This document shows positions 27,198-36,398 of a stretch of 64,000 bases of DNA, one piece after another. Both the position numbers and the translations under genes were made by a program. Location: assembly GCA_041394725.1 (NCBI GenBank), contig JAWKHR010000015.1:1-64000 (forward strand). Direction: 5' to 3'. Position 1 is the first letter of the stretch. The number at the start of each line of letters is the position of its first letter. The notes under the pieces were generated by a model. It searched no databases, was not told the DNA's origin, and saw only the letters and a list, made by a program, of their open reading frames with translations. Source of the stretch: JAWKHR01 sp041394725. GTDB taxonomy: Bacteria > Acidobacteriota > Vicinamibacteria > Vicinamibacterales > SCN-69-37.

Positions 27198-28247
27198 ATG
27201 GCTTCAGAGTCCTGGCGCTCGTACGTCCTGGCGGTTCTTCTCACCGTTCCCGCCGCCTGCGGCGGTCCCACGCCCCCAACGTCTCCACGCGCCTACGGTG
27301 ACGGCCTGCTCGAAGGCGTGCTCACGCGCACGCAGGAAGGCCTCCCCGTCGGGAACGCCGTTGTCCAGGTCGGTTCGCGGCAGACGGTGAGCGACCCGTC
27401 GGGCCGGTTCCGCTTCGACGACCTGCTCGAGACGGGCCGCGCGCCGGTGACCTTCAGCGCCGACGGCTACGTCACGCGCGAGTCGACCCTGTCGCTCGAG
27501 CGCGAGCGCCGCGGACTGGCGGTCGATCTGATCCCGTCGGGCCCGCCGTTCAACGTCGGCGTCTACCGCGGCATGGTGCACGACGGCCTCGAGAGTCCCA
27601 ACCGCCTGGTACCCCTGCGCCGCTGGACGATGGCGCCCAGCTTCTTCTTCAAGACCACGCAGGAACCCTCCGGGAGCGAGGTCCCGCCGGCGATCCTGGA
27701 TCGTATCGAGGCCCTGTTCCGGCACGCGGTGCCGGAAATCACGAACGGGCAGTTCCAGGTCGCAGCCTTCGCGCGTGGACCGGAGGCACCACCGCCGGCC
27801 ACGGGCTGGGTCATCGTCCGCTTCGTCCAGTCACTCGGTGGCACGATCATCGGCCAGGCGAGCGTTGGCGGGAACGCCGGGACGATGGCCCTGGTGTACG
27901 ACCCGGACGACCCGCGGCTGTTCGCCCCGGACTATCCGTCAGGCTGCTACGCGCGGGCCGTGCAGGTGTCGGAACACGAGCTGTTCCACACGATGGGCTT
28001 CTGGCACACGTCGGTCGCCTTCGAGGGCCCGTTCGCGGATCCGGGCTGTGACGGGATCGACCTGAACCCGATCCTCACGTACCACAGCGCGATCGCGTAC
28101 GCCCGCCGTCCCGGCCACCTCTACCCGGACAGCGACCCGCCGAGCTTCCTTCTGGCCTCGACCGGAGGCCCGCCACCGGTCGTGGAGTGCAGGGAAGGAC
28201 GTCAGGCTCTCGAGGTCTCAGGGACCCAGGGACCCTCAGGACCTTGA
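27198..28247 (+). CDS. Metzincin-motif lipoprotein with N-terminal CarboxypepD_reg-like domain
   Basis: 349 aa. The lipoprotein signal (AVLLTVPAAC, Cys21) is followed by a carboxypeptidase-regulatory-like sandwich at about 35-115 (LEGVLTRTQEGLPVGNAVVQV, DPSGRFRFDDLL). A protease-like domain then has HELFHTMGFWH at 260-270, a perfect HExxHxxGxxH zinc-binding motif of the metzincin clan. The region downstream (ILTYHSAIAYARRPGH) lacks an obvious Met-turn methionine. Cysteines at 250 and in DPGCDG could pair. It is likely a cell-surface zinc protease with unknown substrate. ATG 27198 has GGAGG five bases upstream. The C-terminal codons (…SGTQGPSGP) are made of the dispersed repeat. Confidence 0.8.
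   Translation: MASESWRSYVLAVLLTVPAACGGPTPPTSPRAYGDGLLEGVLTRTQEGLPVGNAVVQVGSRQTVSDPSGRFRFDDLLETGRAPVTFSADGYVTRESTLSLERERRGLAVDLIPSGPPFNVGVYRGMVHDGLESPNRLVPLRRWTMAPSFFFKTTQEPSGSEVPPAILDRIEALFRHAVPEITNGQFQVAAFARGPEAPPPATGWVIVRFVQSLGGTIIGQASVGGNAGTMALVYDPDDPRLFAPDYPSGCYARAVQVSEHELFHTMGFWHTSVAFEGPFADPGCDGIDLNPILTYHSAIAYARRPGHLYPDSDPPSFLLASTGGPPPVVECREGRQALEVSGTQGPSGP
28225..28243. repeat. Dispersed repeat copy 2 (inverted), inside the end of a CDS
   Basis: CCCAGGGACCCTCAGGACC is the reverse complement of the repeat at 20960-20978 with one mismatch. It encodes the last residues of the metzincin lipoprotein and ends two bases before the stop, facing the convergent BNR gene. Similar repeat text (GGTCTCAGGGACC) precedes it at 28214-28226. 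Confidence 0.6.
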
Positions 28248-28259
28248 CGTCCTCCCCTC

Positions 28260-31200
28260 CTACCGTCCTCCCCCGCCGCCTGGCAGCGTGTCCGTGATCG
28301 GCGGCAACTGCCCGGCGTGCGCCTTGTTGAAGGCGGCGACGGCGTCCATCAGCTTCTGGAAGTCCTGGCGCGCGAGGCCGAGTTCGCCGAGGCGCTCCTC
28401 GTAGACGTCGAGCGAGGCCTGCGTCGGGCCGTAGGCCACGCCGCCCGCGACGTCGCCGCCCGACCCGCCGACCTCGGCCAGCAGCCACACCAGGTTCATG
28501 TAGAGCTTGTACTGCTCGACGTACCACTTGTCGTCGCTGTGCATCTCGGTCTTCGAGAGGTACTGCAGTTCGCTCGTGTACATCTGCTGGTAGAGCGCGT
28601 CGAGCGCGCGGTCGATCTCGGCCTGCGAGGCGTGCGCCTTCCGCAGGTCCTCCACCTGCATCCGCATGATCTCGATGCGGTTGATCTTGTCCGTGACCTC
28701 GTTCATCGACTTGACGATGTCGGTCTGGAGCTTGGTGCTGGCGACGAGGTCCTGGTCGTTCGAAGGCAGCGCCACGTCGCGAATCACGTCGAACGGCTGC
28801 GTATACTGGCGGCCGCCGTAGGTCATCCGCACGGTGTACGACCCCGGCGCGGCGCGCGGCCGCCACCGGGCGGCGCCGAGGCCCCAGTGCGTCACCGGGC
28901 GCTCGCGGCCTTCCCAGCGGCCCGCGTCCCAGATGTGCGGGTTGTCGGGCGGGATCGACCGCAGCACCGGCTGGTCCGGCTCCGGATAGAGGAGATCCCA
29001 GGTCGTCTTGTTCAGCCCGGCCCGTGCCCGGACCTCCTTCGACGAGATGACCGCGCCAGCCGCGTCGAGCACTTCCACGGTGACCGGCGTGGTCGGCGCC
29101 GAGGCCATGCGGAAGACGAACTCCGCGGTACCGCCGCTCGCCTGTCGCGTGGCCGGCACCGGCTTGAACAGCTGGAGCGGCGCCTGCGCGTCCATCAGGT
29201 CGCCCTGCTCCATCTCCCACGTGTCGCGGATGATCCAGATGCCGCGCCCGTAGGTCGCCACCGCGATCTCGGACGCGTTCTTCGGCACCTCGATCCAGTT
29301 CACGGGAGCGGCCGGCATCTTGTCCTTGAACGGCGTCCACGTCCGGCCGTCGTCGCGCGAGTAGAAGAACCCGTGGCCGGTGCCGGCGTAGACCATGCCC
29401 TTGCGCCGCGGGTTCTCCGCGATCGCGAGCGTGTAGTCGAGCGGGTGCCCCTTGGGCAGGCCCGCGTCGATCCGCGTCCACGTCTGGCCGAAGTCCGTCG
29501 TCTTGAACAGGTACGGGTCGCGGTTGTCCACCAGGTGGTAGTCCACCGCCATGTAGGCCGTGCCCGGGTCGAAGTGCGACGCGTCGATGCGCCGGACCAG
29601 GCCGAGCGGCGGCATGTTCACGTTCTTCGTCAGGTCGATCCAGTTCTGCCCCTCGTCGCGCGAGATCCAGACCTTGCCGTCGTTCGTGCCGACCCAGACC
29701 ACGCCCTTCTGCGTGCGCGACGGCGCGATGGCCGAGATCAGCGCGCCGTAGAACTGCCCGAGGTTGTCGCCGACGACGCCGCCGGAGAACTTGATGAGGT
29801 CGGGGTTGCCCGTCGAGAGGTCGGGGCTGATCACCTGCCACGTCTGCCCGCGATCGCGCGTGCGGAACAGCACCTGGCAGCCGAAGTAGACCGAGTTGTC
29901 GAACCAGTCGATCGCGAGCGGCGGCGACCACTGGCAGCGGTACTTCAGGCCGACGGGTGAGCTGTCGAGCGTGTGCATCCAGGGCGACACGGACCGGCGC
30001 TCGCCGCTGATGTCGTCGTAGGTCGCCACGTGCGCCGCGTAGCAGGTGCCCCAGACGAAGTGCGCGTTGTTCGGCTCGGGATAGGTGTAGCCCGACTCGC
30101 ACGACGGCATGGATTCCTGCGCGGGCCCCGCGGCCGCCGCGCCGCGCCCGCCACGTCCGCCGCCCCGGCCACCACCGCCACGCCCGGCGCCGCGACCGCC
30201 ACGACCGGGCTGGCCCTCCGAAGCCCCGGCTGCCGCCGTCGCAGGCGCCGGGGCGTAGGAGGGCACGTTCTCCGGCACGATCGGCCGCGCGCTCGAGATG
30301 CGCATACTGCCGTCGTCCTGCCGATCCGAGTAGACCCAGTACGGATACCGCTGGTCCACGGTCACGCGGTACATCTGGCCGATGGGCAGCGACACGCCCG
30401 TGTTGCCGGTGGGGTTGAGCGGCGAACCGTGGATGCCCATGCCGCCGTCGCCGGTCACGATGAAGTGGCCGGCCTGGTTCGCGTTCACGTCCCACCAGAT
30501 GTCATGGCAGTCGCCGCAGCCGCCGGGTCCGCGGTCGAAGATCTTCCCGCCGTCGGTGGACTCCCACAGCGTGCTGTTGGCGACCATCAGGTGATCGGGG
30601 TCGTCGGGCGCCACCCGCACGCGGATGTAGTAGCCCGCCCGCCCGATCAGCCGCCGGTCCCAGCTCACGTTCGCCCACGTCGCGCCGCCGTCGTCCGATC
30701 GCCAGAGCGAGCCCTGCGCCTCGGACGGCATCCCCTTCACGCCGTCGGCGCCGGTCTGGATGAGCGCGTACATCCGGTTGCCGTTCGACGGCGCGATCGC
30801 GACGTCCGTCTTGCCGTAGGGCGACGTCGGCAGCCCGGGATGCGTGATCTTCGTGAACGATTTCCCGCCGTCCTTCGAGAGGTAGATCCCGCTGCCCATC
30901 CCGCCGCTCTCGAGCACGTGCGTCTGCAGGAAGATCTCCCACGTACCGGCGATCACGACGTCCGGGTTCTGCTGCGACATCTGGAGGCCGGAGCAGCCGG
31001 TGTCCTCGTTGACGAAGAGCGTCTTCGTCCAGGTGCGACCGCCGTCCTCGCTGCGGTACACGCCCCGCTCGGGCTGCGGCCCGGTCGCGCGGCCCAGCGC
31101 GCACGCCAGCACGATGTTCTCGTTGGTCGGGTGGATGACGATCGTGCCGATGCGCCCGGTGTTCTCGAGGCCCATCCGCGTCCACGTCTCACCGGCGTCG

Positions 31201-31664
31201 GTGGACTTGTAGATGCCGTCGCCCATCATGTCCATGTCGCGCACGGCCCACGCCTCGCCGGTGCCGGCCCAGACGACGTTCGGGTTCGACTGCGAGACCG
31301 CCAGCGCGCCGATCGCCTGCGAGGACTGGCCGTCGAACGTCGGCTTCCACGTGGCGCCGCCGTCGACGGACTTCCACACGCCGCCCGACGCGGCCCCGGC
31401 GTAGTAGACGCCTGGCCGGCCGGCCACGGCCGCGGCCGCCGCGATCCGCCCGGCGCTCGTCGGCCCGACATATTCGAACCACGGCGACGGGACCGGCTGC
31501 GTCTGCTCGGGTCCGCCGCCGCCACGCCCCTGCCCGAACCCCTGGGCCTCGGGCCTTTCGTCCGGATCCTGGGCCCGCAGCGCGCCGCCGGCGAACGACA
31601 CCGCCGCGGCGACCATCAGACTGAGCGTGGTGACGCGCCACGCGCGCCGGGAGAGAGCAGCCAT
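28260..31664 (-). CDS. Giant exported BNR/sortilin-like (VPS10-type) beta-propeller protein
   Basis: About 1134 aa. A signal peptide (SLMVAAAVSFAGGALRAQ) precedes a long chain of BNR/Asp-box hairpins, S/T-x-D-x-G-x-T-W, including SVDGGATW, STDAGETW, SEDGGRTW, SDDGGATW, SRDEGQNW, TTDFGQTW and SRDDGRTW. At least nine are visible, enough for one ten-bladed or two smaller propellers as in sortilin. A Gly/Arg-rich low-complexity insert interrupts the propeller (about 30120-30215). The C-terminal ~300 aa form a beta-domain (VTVEVLDAAGAVISSKEVRA, APGSYTVRMTYGGRQY) and then a helical segment. The function is unknown. AGGAGG stands four bases before ATG 31667 and seven before ATG 31664; the latter is preferred. 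Confidence 0.88.
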   Translation of the reverse strand: MAALSRRAWRVTTLSLMVAAAVSFAGGALRAQDPDERPEAQGFGQGRGGGGPEQTQPVPSPWFEYVGPTSAGRIAAAAAVAGRPGVYYAGAASGGVWKSVDGGATWKPTFDGQSSQAIGALAVSQSNPNVVWAGTGEAWAVRDMDMMGDGIYKSTDAGETWTRMGLENTGRIGTIVIHPTNENIVLACALGRATGPQPERGVYRSEDGGRTWTKTLFVNEDTGCSGLQMSQQNPDVVIAGTWEIFLQTHVLESGGMGSGIYLSKDGGKSFTKITHPGLPTSPYGKTDVAIAPSNGNRMYALIQTGADGVKGMPSEAQGSLWRSDDGGATWANVSWDRRLIGRAGYYIRVRVAPDDPDHLMVANSTLWESTDGGKIFDRGPGGCGDCHDIWWDVNANQAGHFIVTGDGGMGIHGSPLNPTGNTGVSLPIGQMYRVTVDQRYPYWVYSDRQDDGSMRISSARPIVPENVPSYAPAPATAAAGASEGQPGRGGRGAGRGGGGRGGGRGGRGAAAAGPAQESMPSCESGYTYPEPNNAHFVWGTCYAAHVATYDDISGERRSVSPWMHTLDSSPVGLKYRCQWSPPLAIDWFDNSVYFGCQVLFRTRDRGQTWQVISPDLSTGNPDLIKFSGGVVGDNLGQFYGALISAIAPSRTQKGVVWVGTNDGKVWISRDEGQNWIDLTKNVNMPPLGLVRRIDASHFDPGTAYMAVDYHLVDNRDPYLFKTTDFGQTWTRIDAGLPKGHPLDYTLAIAENPRRKGMVYAGTGHGFFYSRDDGRTWTPFKDKMPAAPVNWIEVPKNASEIAVATYGRGIWIIRDTWEMEQGDLMDAQAPLQLFKPVPATRQASGGTAEFVFRMASAPTTPVTVEVLDAAGAVISSKEVRARAGLNKTTWDLLYPEPDQPVLRSIPPDNPHIWDAGRWEGRERPVTHWGLGAARWRPRAAPGSYTVRMTYGGRQYTQPFDVIRDVALPSNDQDLVASTKLQTDIVKSMNEVTDKINRIEIMRMQVEDLRKAHASQAEIDRALDALYQQMYTSELQYLSKTEMHSDDKWYVEQYKLYMNLVWLLAEVGGSGGDVAGGVAYGPTQASLDVYEERLGELGLARQDFQKLMDAVAAFNKAHAGQLPPITDTLPGGGGGR

Positions 31665-31744
31665 CATCGATCCTCCTGTTGACGGTAGGAGGAGCGTAGA
31701 TCGGGAGGCGGGCCTGGACAAGCCAAGTCCGGGCTATGAGGGCA

Positions 31745-32821
31745 TTAGCGCCCGGGCTCGCGCTCGACGATCGTGCAGCGGTCCAGCGCGCGGCTGGCGT
31801 CGAGCGGGCCCGCGTTCGCGGCGGCCGACGGCGAGAACGGCAGCACGAGCCCGGCGGCCAGCGCGTCGCTCCGGCGCCAGCCCGGCGCGATGCCGCCGGC
31901 CCGGGCGGCGGCGATCGCGTTCTTCTCCGGCTCGGTCATCTGCGTCGAGACGAGCTGCGGGTTCATCAGGAAGTTCAGCTCCTGCCGCACGGCCGCGCTC
32001 ACGCGCACGTGCCCGAAGCCGTAGGCATGGCCGACTTCGTGGGCGATGGCATCGGAGCCGCCGTTCGTATTCATCGTGATGATCGACCGATCCGGGCCGA
32101 CCGGCGAGGGCCCGTAGTAGGCGCAGGCGATGGCCCCGGTCGTGCAGAACCCGAACAGCACGCGCATCGCGACCGTAAACGGCGGTACCTGCGACAGGCT
32201 CGTCGCGTGGAAGTCCTCGGGCGTGAGCTCGGTCGTCGTCGTGACCGCGCCACCGAAGAGCGCGGCGAAGTCGTTGCCGAAGATCTCCGCGTTCGCCCGC
32301 GCCGTCTGCCCGGACTCCTCGGACACGCGGATGCGGATCGCCGTGCCGTCCGGCCAGACCGCGGCGTAGGGGTTGGTCAGCGCGTTGGCCGGCGAATCCG
32401 CCATCGGTCCGCTCCGGAAGAACAGCGCGTCGATGACGTGACGCAGGTCGATCGTGTAGACCGGCAGGGCCACCGACGTGTTGCTCGTCTCGGATCCCCG
32501 CAGCGCCGTGACGTGGATGTAATACGTGCCGGCGTCGCGCGGCGCCGCCCACGTGTAGCTCGTGCCGGTCAGCTCGGTGTTCAGCAGGTCCGAGAGACCC
32601 GGCGCGGTGCCGGCCTGGAGCCGATAGCTGTTCCCGTTCCCGGTCCAGGCGACCTGCACCTCGTTGGAGGTGAAGAAGACGCGCTGGAGGACGATCCGGA
32701 AGTTCGAGGGCGTCGAGAGGCTGTTGCCCGAGCCGGACGGGCCGGCGGGCGACGAGCCGCACGCGGCCAGACCGATCACCGCCAGAACGGCCGCGAGGCC
32801 GCGAGTCCACGGTCGCTGCAT
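31745..32821 (-). CDS. Metzincin-motif lipoprotein with fibronectin-III-like domain
   Basis: 358 aa. The lipoprotein signal ends at AVIGLAAC (Cys21). Residues about 36-120 form an Fn3-like sandwich (TPSNFRIVLQRVFFTSNEVQVAWTGNGNSYRLQAG...). The C-terminal domain has HEVGHAYGFGH at 261-271, a complete HExxHxxGxxH zinc site, with NFLMNPQ about 12 residues later as a plausible Met-turn (Met286). Two cysteines (FCTTGAIACAYYG) may form a disulfide near the active site. This supports a surface-exposed zinc protease of the metzincin clan. ATG 32821 has GGGGAG seven bases upstream. It lies 80 bases beyond the start of the BNR gene on the same strand and could be co-transcribed with it. Confidence 0.82.
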   Translation of the reverse strand: MQRPWTRGLAAVLAVIGLAACGSSPAGPSGSGNSLSTPSNFRIVLQRVFFTSNEVQVAWTGNGNSYRLQAGTAPGLSDLLNTELTGTSYTWAAPRDAGTYYIHVTALRGSETSNTSVALPVYTIDLRHVIDALFFRSGPMADSPANALTNPYAAVWPDGTAIRIRVSEESGQTARANAEIFGNDFAALFGGAVTTTTELTPEDFHATSLSQVPPFTVAMRVLFGFCTTGAIACAYYGPSPVGPDRSIITMNTNGGSDAIAHEVGHAYGFGHVRVSAAVRQELNFLMNPQLVSTQMTEPEKNAIAAARAGGIAPGWRRSDALAAGLVLPFSPSAAANAGPLDASRALDRCTIVEREPGR

Positions 32822-33029
32822 TCGGATACTCCCCCCGCGTCCCACCGGCGCCCGGCGCGCGCGACGCGGCCCCCGGGCATCGTATCCCGGCCTGTCCGGG
32901 GCCGAAACGCTTTCCATCAGGGCGTCGTATGCCACCTCAGGACGACCCGGTGGGGTCCGGGAACCGGATGGTGTCGGCGCGCCCCCACGCGCCGTGGCGT
33001 CGCGGGAACCACACTCCCACGAACTGCTG

Positions 33030-34313
33030 ATGTCGCTGCTGCCATCTGCCCGTGCCGACGCCCCGGCGCCCACGAGGCCGCCCCGCCTCCCCGCGGCCGG
33101 TCGCAGGCGCCTGCTGGCGTTCGTCACGGTGCTGCTCCTGGGCGGCCTGACCACCGGTGTCAACCTGCGCGGATGGGCCCGGTCGGCCGACGACCCCTCG
33201 GCCGCCCGGGACGCCACGCCCGCCGCCACCACCGCCAACTCCGACCGCTGGGGCGAACTCAAGGTCACCCCGATCGTCATCTCCCCGCCGGCCGAGTACA
33301 TCCCGATCGAGGCCTACGAGCCCGTCCAGCCGCGCTGGCACTTCCCGAAGACCACGATGGACGGGCTGGCCCGCGTGCTCGAGAGCGTCGGCCTCGGGGC
33401 CGACGACGTGGCCCGGCTCACCGCGACGGCCCAGGCCGCGCCGGCGATCGAGGGCGTCGTCGTCTCGCCGCCGACGGACCTCATCCGCGGCATGACGCCG
33501 GACGTCCGCGGCCGGCTCTACCTGCTGCTCGGGCGCAGCCCGCTCAACTTCGCGCAGCAGTCCGCGTTCCGCTTCTATGGGCAGTCGCTGGACGAGTGGC
33601 TCGGTCCCGACCTGTCCCCGAAGACGCGCGCGCTCATCGAGCCGCTGGTCTATCGCTCGGGCGACTTCATGTTCTTCGCCGACCTGGAGCTGATCCGCGG
33701 CCAGATCGGCGGCGGCCCGGAGCTCCAGCATCTCGTCAAGCGGCTGCTGAGCCAGGCGACCGCGCTGGTCACGCTGCGCATCAACGACCCGACGAAGCTG
33801 GACGAGCTGGTCGAGTACTGGGGCCGCGGCGGGCGCAAGACCGACATCCGCCCGCTGCTCGAGTCGATCGTGGACGGCGGCCCGGGCTACGCGATCGACA
33901 TCACGCACCTGCTGCCCGAGATGGCGCGGCGGCTGCTCTACCGCTACCCGAAGGTCAGCCTCGAGGACCTCTCGAAGCCGCAGCTCGCGAACTGCTTCTG
34001 GACGGCGCTGAACTTCTTCAATGACGAGCCGGACGACTCGCTGCTCGACCCGGCCAGGGCGCTCCAGCGGCTGAAGCAGGGCTACTTCATCGTCCACGAC
34101 GACCTGCAGCTCGGCGACATCGTCGCGTTCTCGGACCGCAACCTGAACGTCTTCCACGTCGCGGTCTACATCGCCGACGACCTGGTGTTCACGAAGAACG
34201 GCTTCTTCAGCCTGGCCCCCTGGACCATCATCCCGATGGAACGCCTGAAGGGACACTTCGCGGAACACCTCGACGACTGGAACGTCAGCTACTACCGCCG
34301 CAAGGATCTCTAG
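33030..34313 (+). CDS. Membrane-anchored protein with C-terminal NlpC/P60-like cysteine-hydrolase fold
   Basis: 427 aa. A cytoplasmic tail is followed by one TM helix (residues about 27-47, LLAFVTVLLLGGLTTGVNL), so the bulk is periplasmic. The middle region is helical and unfamiliar. The C-terminal 110 aa contain NCFWTALNFFND (Cys322), LQLGDIVAFSDRNLNVFHVAVYIADDLVFTKNG (His376) and a strand-rich end. The Cys-helix, then GDIVAF, then HVAVYI order is that of papain-like NlpC/P60 or amidase folds that act on peptidoglycan peptides. This is inference from motif order. The stop TAG is shared in a CTAG with the convergent VWA gene. Confidence 0.7.
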   Translation: MSLLPSARADAPAPTRPPRLPAAGRRRLLAFVTVLLLGGLTTGVNLRGWARSADDPSAARDATPAATTANSDRWGELKVTPIVISPPAEYIPIEAYEPVQPRWHFPKTTMDGLARVLESVGLGADDVARLTATAQAAPAIEGVVVSPPTDLIRGMTPDVRGRLYLLLGRSPLNFAQQSAFRFYGQSLDEWLGPDLSPKTRALIEPLVYRSGDFMFFADLELIRGQIGGGPELQHLVKRLLSQATALVTLRINDPTKLDELVEYWGRGGRKTDIRPLLESIVDGGPGYAIDITHLLPEMARRLLYRYPKVSLEDLSKPQLANCFWTALNFFNDEPDDSLLDPARALQRLKQGYFIVHDDLQLGDIVAFSDRNLNVFHVAVYIADDLVFTKNGFFSLAPWTIIPMERLKGHFAEHLDDWNVSYYRRKDL

Positions 34314-35233
34314 TTCACGACGTAGGCGCTGCGCGTGACGACGCGTGCGCCACGGTGCTTCACCTTCACCGACACCTCGTGCCGGCCGGGGGCGTCGGGC
34401 ACCGGGTACGAGACCAGGTACTGGGTGCGCAGCCAGACGAACATGCCAGCCATCAGGTCGGCCGGCTCCGCGCTGCTCAGGTTGACCGCGATGCCGCCGG
34501 ACTTCTTCGCCAGCCGCTGCAACTGGGCGGGAAAGACGCGGCCAGAGACCCTGGCTTCCACGGCTTCGAGCGGCATGTTCGTGACTGGATCCAGGCCCCG
34601 AAAGCCTACGCTCTGGTCCACCGGCACCAGCGTCCCGAACGCCACGAACGTCGGCCCGGCTTGGGCCGCCATTCCGGCGACCGCCTCGAGGTTCACGGTA
34701 CTCCGGAAATCAGCGCCGGTCGTGAGGAGCACCAGCGCCTTCCGGCGGTCGGCGTCGTCGAACTCACCGAGTCCCGCGACGATCCCGTCGAAGGGCGCTG
34801 CGTAGGCCCCGGCGGCGAAGGCCTCGCTCGTGAGCGCCGGCCGGCCGAACTCTAGCCCGCGCAGCCGACGTGGCGGCGCGCCAGCGAGCATGACCGCGAG
34901 GCGATCGCGTGCCTCGACCTGGTCGAGAAACGACCCGATGGCGGCCTCCACTCGTGCCGTCTGGTCGGCGGCGACGAGATCCACGGACTGGAGCGGCACG
35001 GCGACGAGCACCAGATCGAGCGGCAGATCCGTGAGTTCCTCGACCTCGACGTCCACCTTCTTCCCGTTGTCCGACACCACGAAGTCCTGCTCCCCGAGCC
35101 CCCGGATCGGCCCGTGGTCGTCGGTGACCCGCACGTCGAGCCGGACGAGGTCCGTGCGCGCGCGGAACTGCTGCTGCGCCACTAGCGTCGCGCAGGCGCA
35201 CGCCAGAAGCACCGGAACCACCCGGAGTGTCAC
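34310..35233 (-). CDS. VWFA-related acidobacterial-domain protein
   Basis: 307 aa. A signal peptide (VVPVLLACACATLVAQ) precedes FRARTDLVRLDVRVTDDHGPIRGLGEQDFVVSDNGKKVDVE, the typical opening of the VWFA-related acidobacterial domain (TIGR03436-like, from memory). A von Willebrand A fold follows. The MIDAS position reads LDLVLVAVPLQSVD instead of DxSxS, so the metal site appears lost; ALVLLTTGADF replaces the usual ALVLLSDGxD. The start is GTG 35233, overlapping the TPR gene's TGA (GTGA), so the two are translationally coupled. It is likely a periplasmic or surface interaction protein. Confidence 0.82.
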   Translation of the reverse strand: MTLRVVPVLLACACATLVAQQQFRARTDLVRLDVRVTDDHGPIRGLGEQDFVVSDNGKKVDVEVEELTDLPLDLVLVAVPLQSVDLVAADQTARVEAAIGSFLDQVEARDRLAVMLAGAPPRRLRGLEFGRPALTSEAFAAGAYAAPFDGIVAGLGEFDDADRRKALVLLTTGADFRSTVNLEAVAGMAAQAGPTFVAFGTLVPVDQSVGFRGLDPVTNMPLEAVEARVSGRVFPAQLQRLAKKSGGIAVNLSSAEPADLMAGMFVWLRTQYLVSYPVPDAPGRHEVSVKVKHRGARVVTRSAYVVN

Positions 35234-36180
35234 TTGTACACGACCTGCCGAATCCGAGCCTCGAGTCGAGGCGCGACATCAGGCGTGAGGACGACACACG
35301 GGTACGTGTAGTACACATCGTCGGGATCGAGTTCGTCGAACGCCAGCCTCGCCGGCGTGCCGAGCGACGCGAGGCCGATGGCGGCGGCCATCGAGCGTGG
35401 CTGCAGCTCGCGCGCACGCTCGTACCAACGCACCGCGCCAGGCGTGTCCCTGCGCGAGCGCGCCTCCTCGGCGCGGCTGATCGCCGCGAGGTAGCCGAAC
35501 GGGGCCTCGGCGGGTTCGCTTGCCATCGTCTCCAAGTCCGCAAGGGCACGCTTGTCGCGGGCCGCACGAATCCGGGCCTGACGGAAACGAGCTTCGGCGA
35601 GTGACGGGTCGATCTCGAGTGCCTTCTCGAAGTTCTTCGCCGCCGCGCCGGGTCGTGCGGCGACCTGATCCGGCCAGAAGGGCCGACTCTCCTCGAGAAT
35701 GACGGTCGGCGTCTGCACCACTTGCATGCGGCCGAGGCAATCCTCCAGCACGCCAAGCGACAGAAAGGCTCCAGCCTGCCTGGGCTTCTCCCTCGTCCAG
35801 CGCCACGTCGCGACACTCCAGCGTCGGACCGCCAGACCGGCTTCCGGATTCATGATGCCAAGCGTCACCGCCTTGAGGCGGTCTCCCACCTCGGTGGCGA
35901 ACCGCTCGGCCTCACTGCGAATGAAGGTCTCCAGCTTCTGCTGGCGCTCGAACGGCGTTTCCGACGAGTAGACGGTGACACCATTCGGCGGAGGCGGCGG
36001 CATCCCCACCGGCGGTGGATTCTGCGGCAACTGGCCCTCGATCGGGGCCGACCCGAGAACCACCGCGGCCGCCACGCACAGCAGGCACGCAGCCCGCCGG
36101 GGACTGCGCGACCCGACACGCCTGGACCTCGCGGACCGGACAGGCCGCGGGTGTCGGGACGGGTCGAACACTGGCCTCAT
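35230..36180 (-). CDS. Exported TPR-like protein coupled to the VWFA protein
   Basis: 316 aa. A basic N-terminus leads into a signal segment (AACLLCVAAAVVLGSAPIEGQ) and a Pro-rich spacer (LPQNPPPVGMPPPPPNG). A helical domain follows with TPR-like repeats, for example AAKNFEKALEIDPSLAEARFRQARI and GAVRWYERARELQPRSMAAAIGLASL. It ends in DVYYTYPCVVLTPDVAPRLEARIRQVVYK. The role is probably scaffolding. It is the first gene of a two-gene unit with the VWFA protein. ATG 36180 has only a weak purine run upstream (GGAAGA). The 218 bp up to the ADOP stop hold no gene. Confidence 0.75.
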   Translation of the reverse strand: MRPVFDPSRHPRPVRSARSRRVGSRSPRRAACLLCVAAAVVLGSAPIEGQLPQNPPPVGMPPPPPNGVTVYSSETPFERQQKLETFIRSEAERFATEVGDRLKAVTLGIMNPEAGLAVRRWSVATWRWTREKPRQAGAFLSLGVLEDCLGRMQVVQTPTVILEESRPFWPDQVAARPGAAAKNFEKALEIDPSLAEARFRQARIRAARDKRALADLETMASEPAEAPFGYLAAISRAEEARSRRDTPGAVRWYERARELQPRSMAAAIGLASLGTPARLAFDELDPDDVYYTYPCVVLTPDVAPRLEARIRQVVYK

Positions 36181-36398
36181 GGTCTTCCACCCTGCCCCAG
36201 CGAGGTCCGCGCGGACGGATCTCACCGGCGGAACGACAGGACCTGGTCGCGGAGCGGCATCTGCGACGGCGATCTCAATGCTTCGACCCGAAGGCGGATC
36301 TGTCAAGTGGAACTGCCCAGGGACCATCGGGAGAGATGCGGGGCGGACGGTGCTCGAGGGGACTTGACGGTCCTCGAGAGGACAGGAGCGACAGGTGC

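Noticed and set aside
28317..31682. Long + strand frames (547 and 569 codons) across the BNR gene
   Set aside because: They are shadows of the BNR protein; the minus strand shows at least nine Asp-boxes and a signal peptide.
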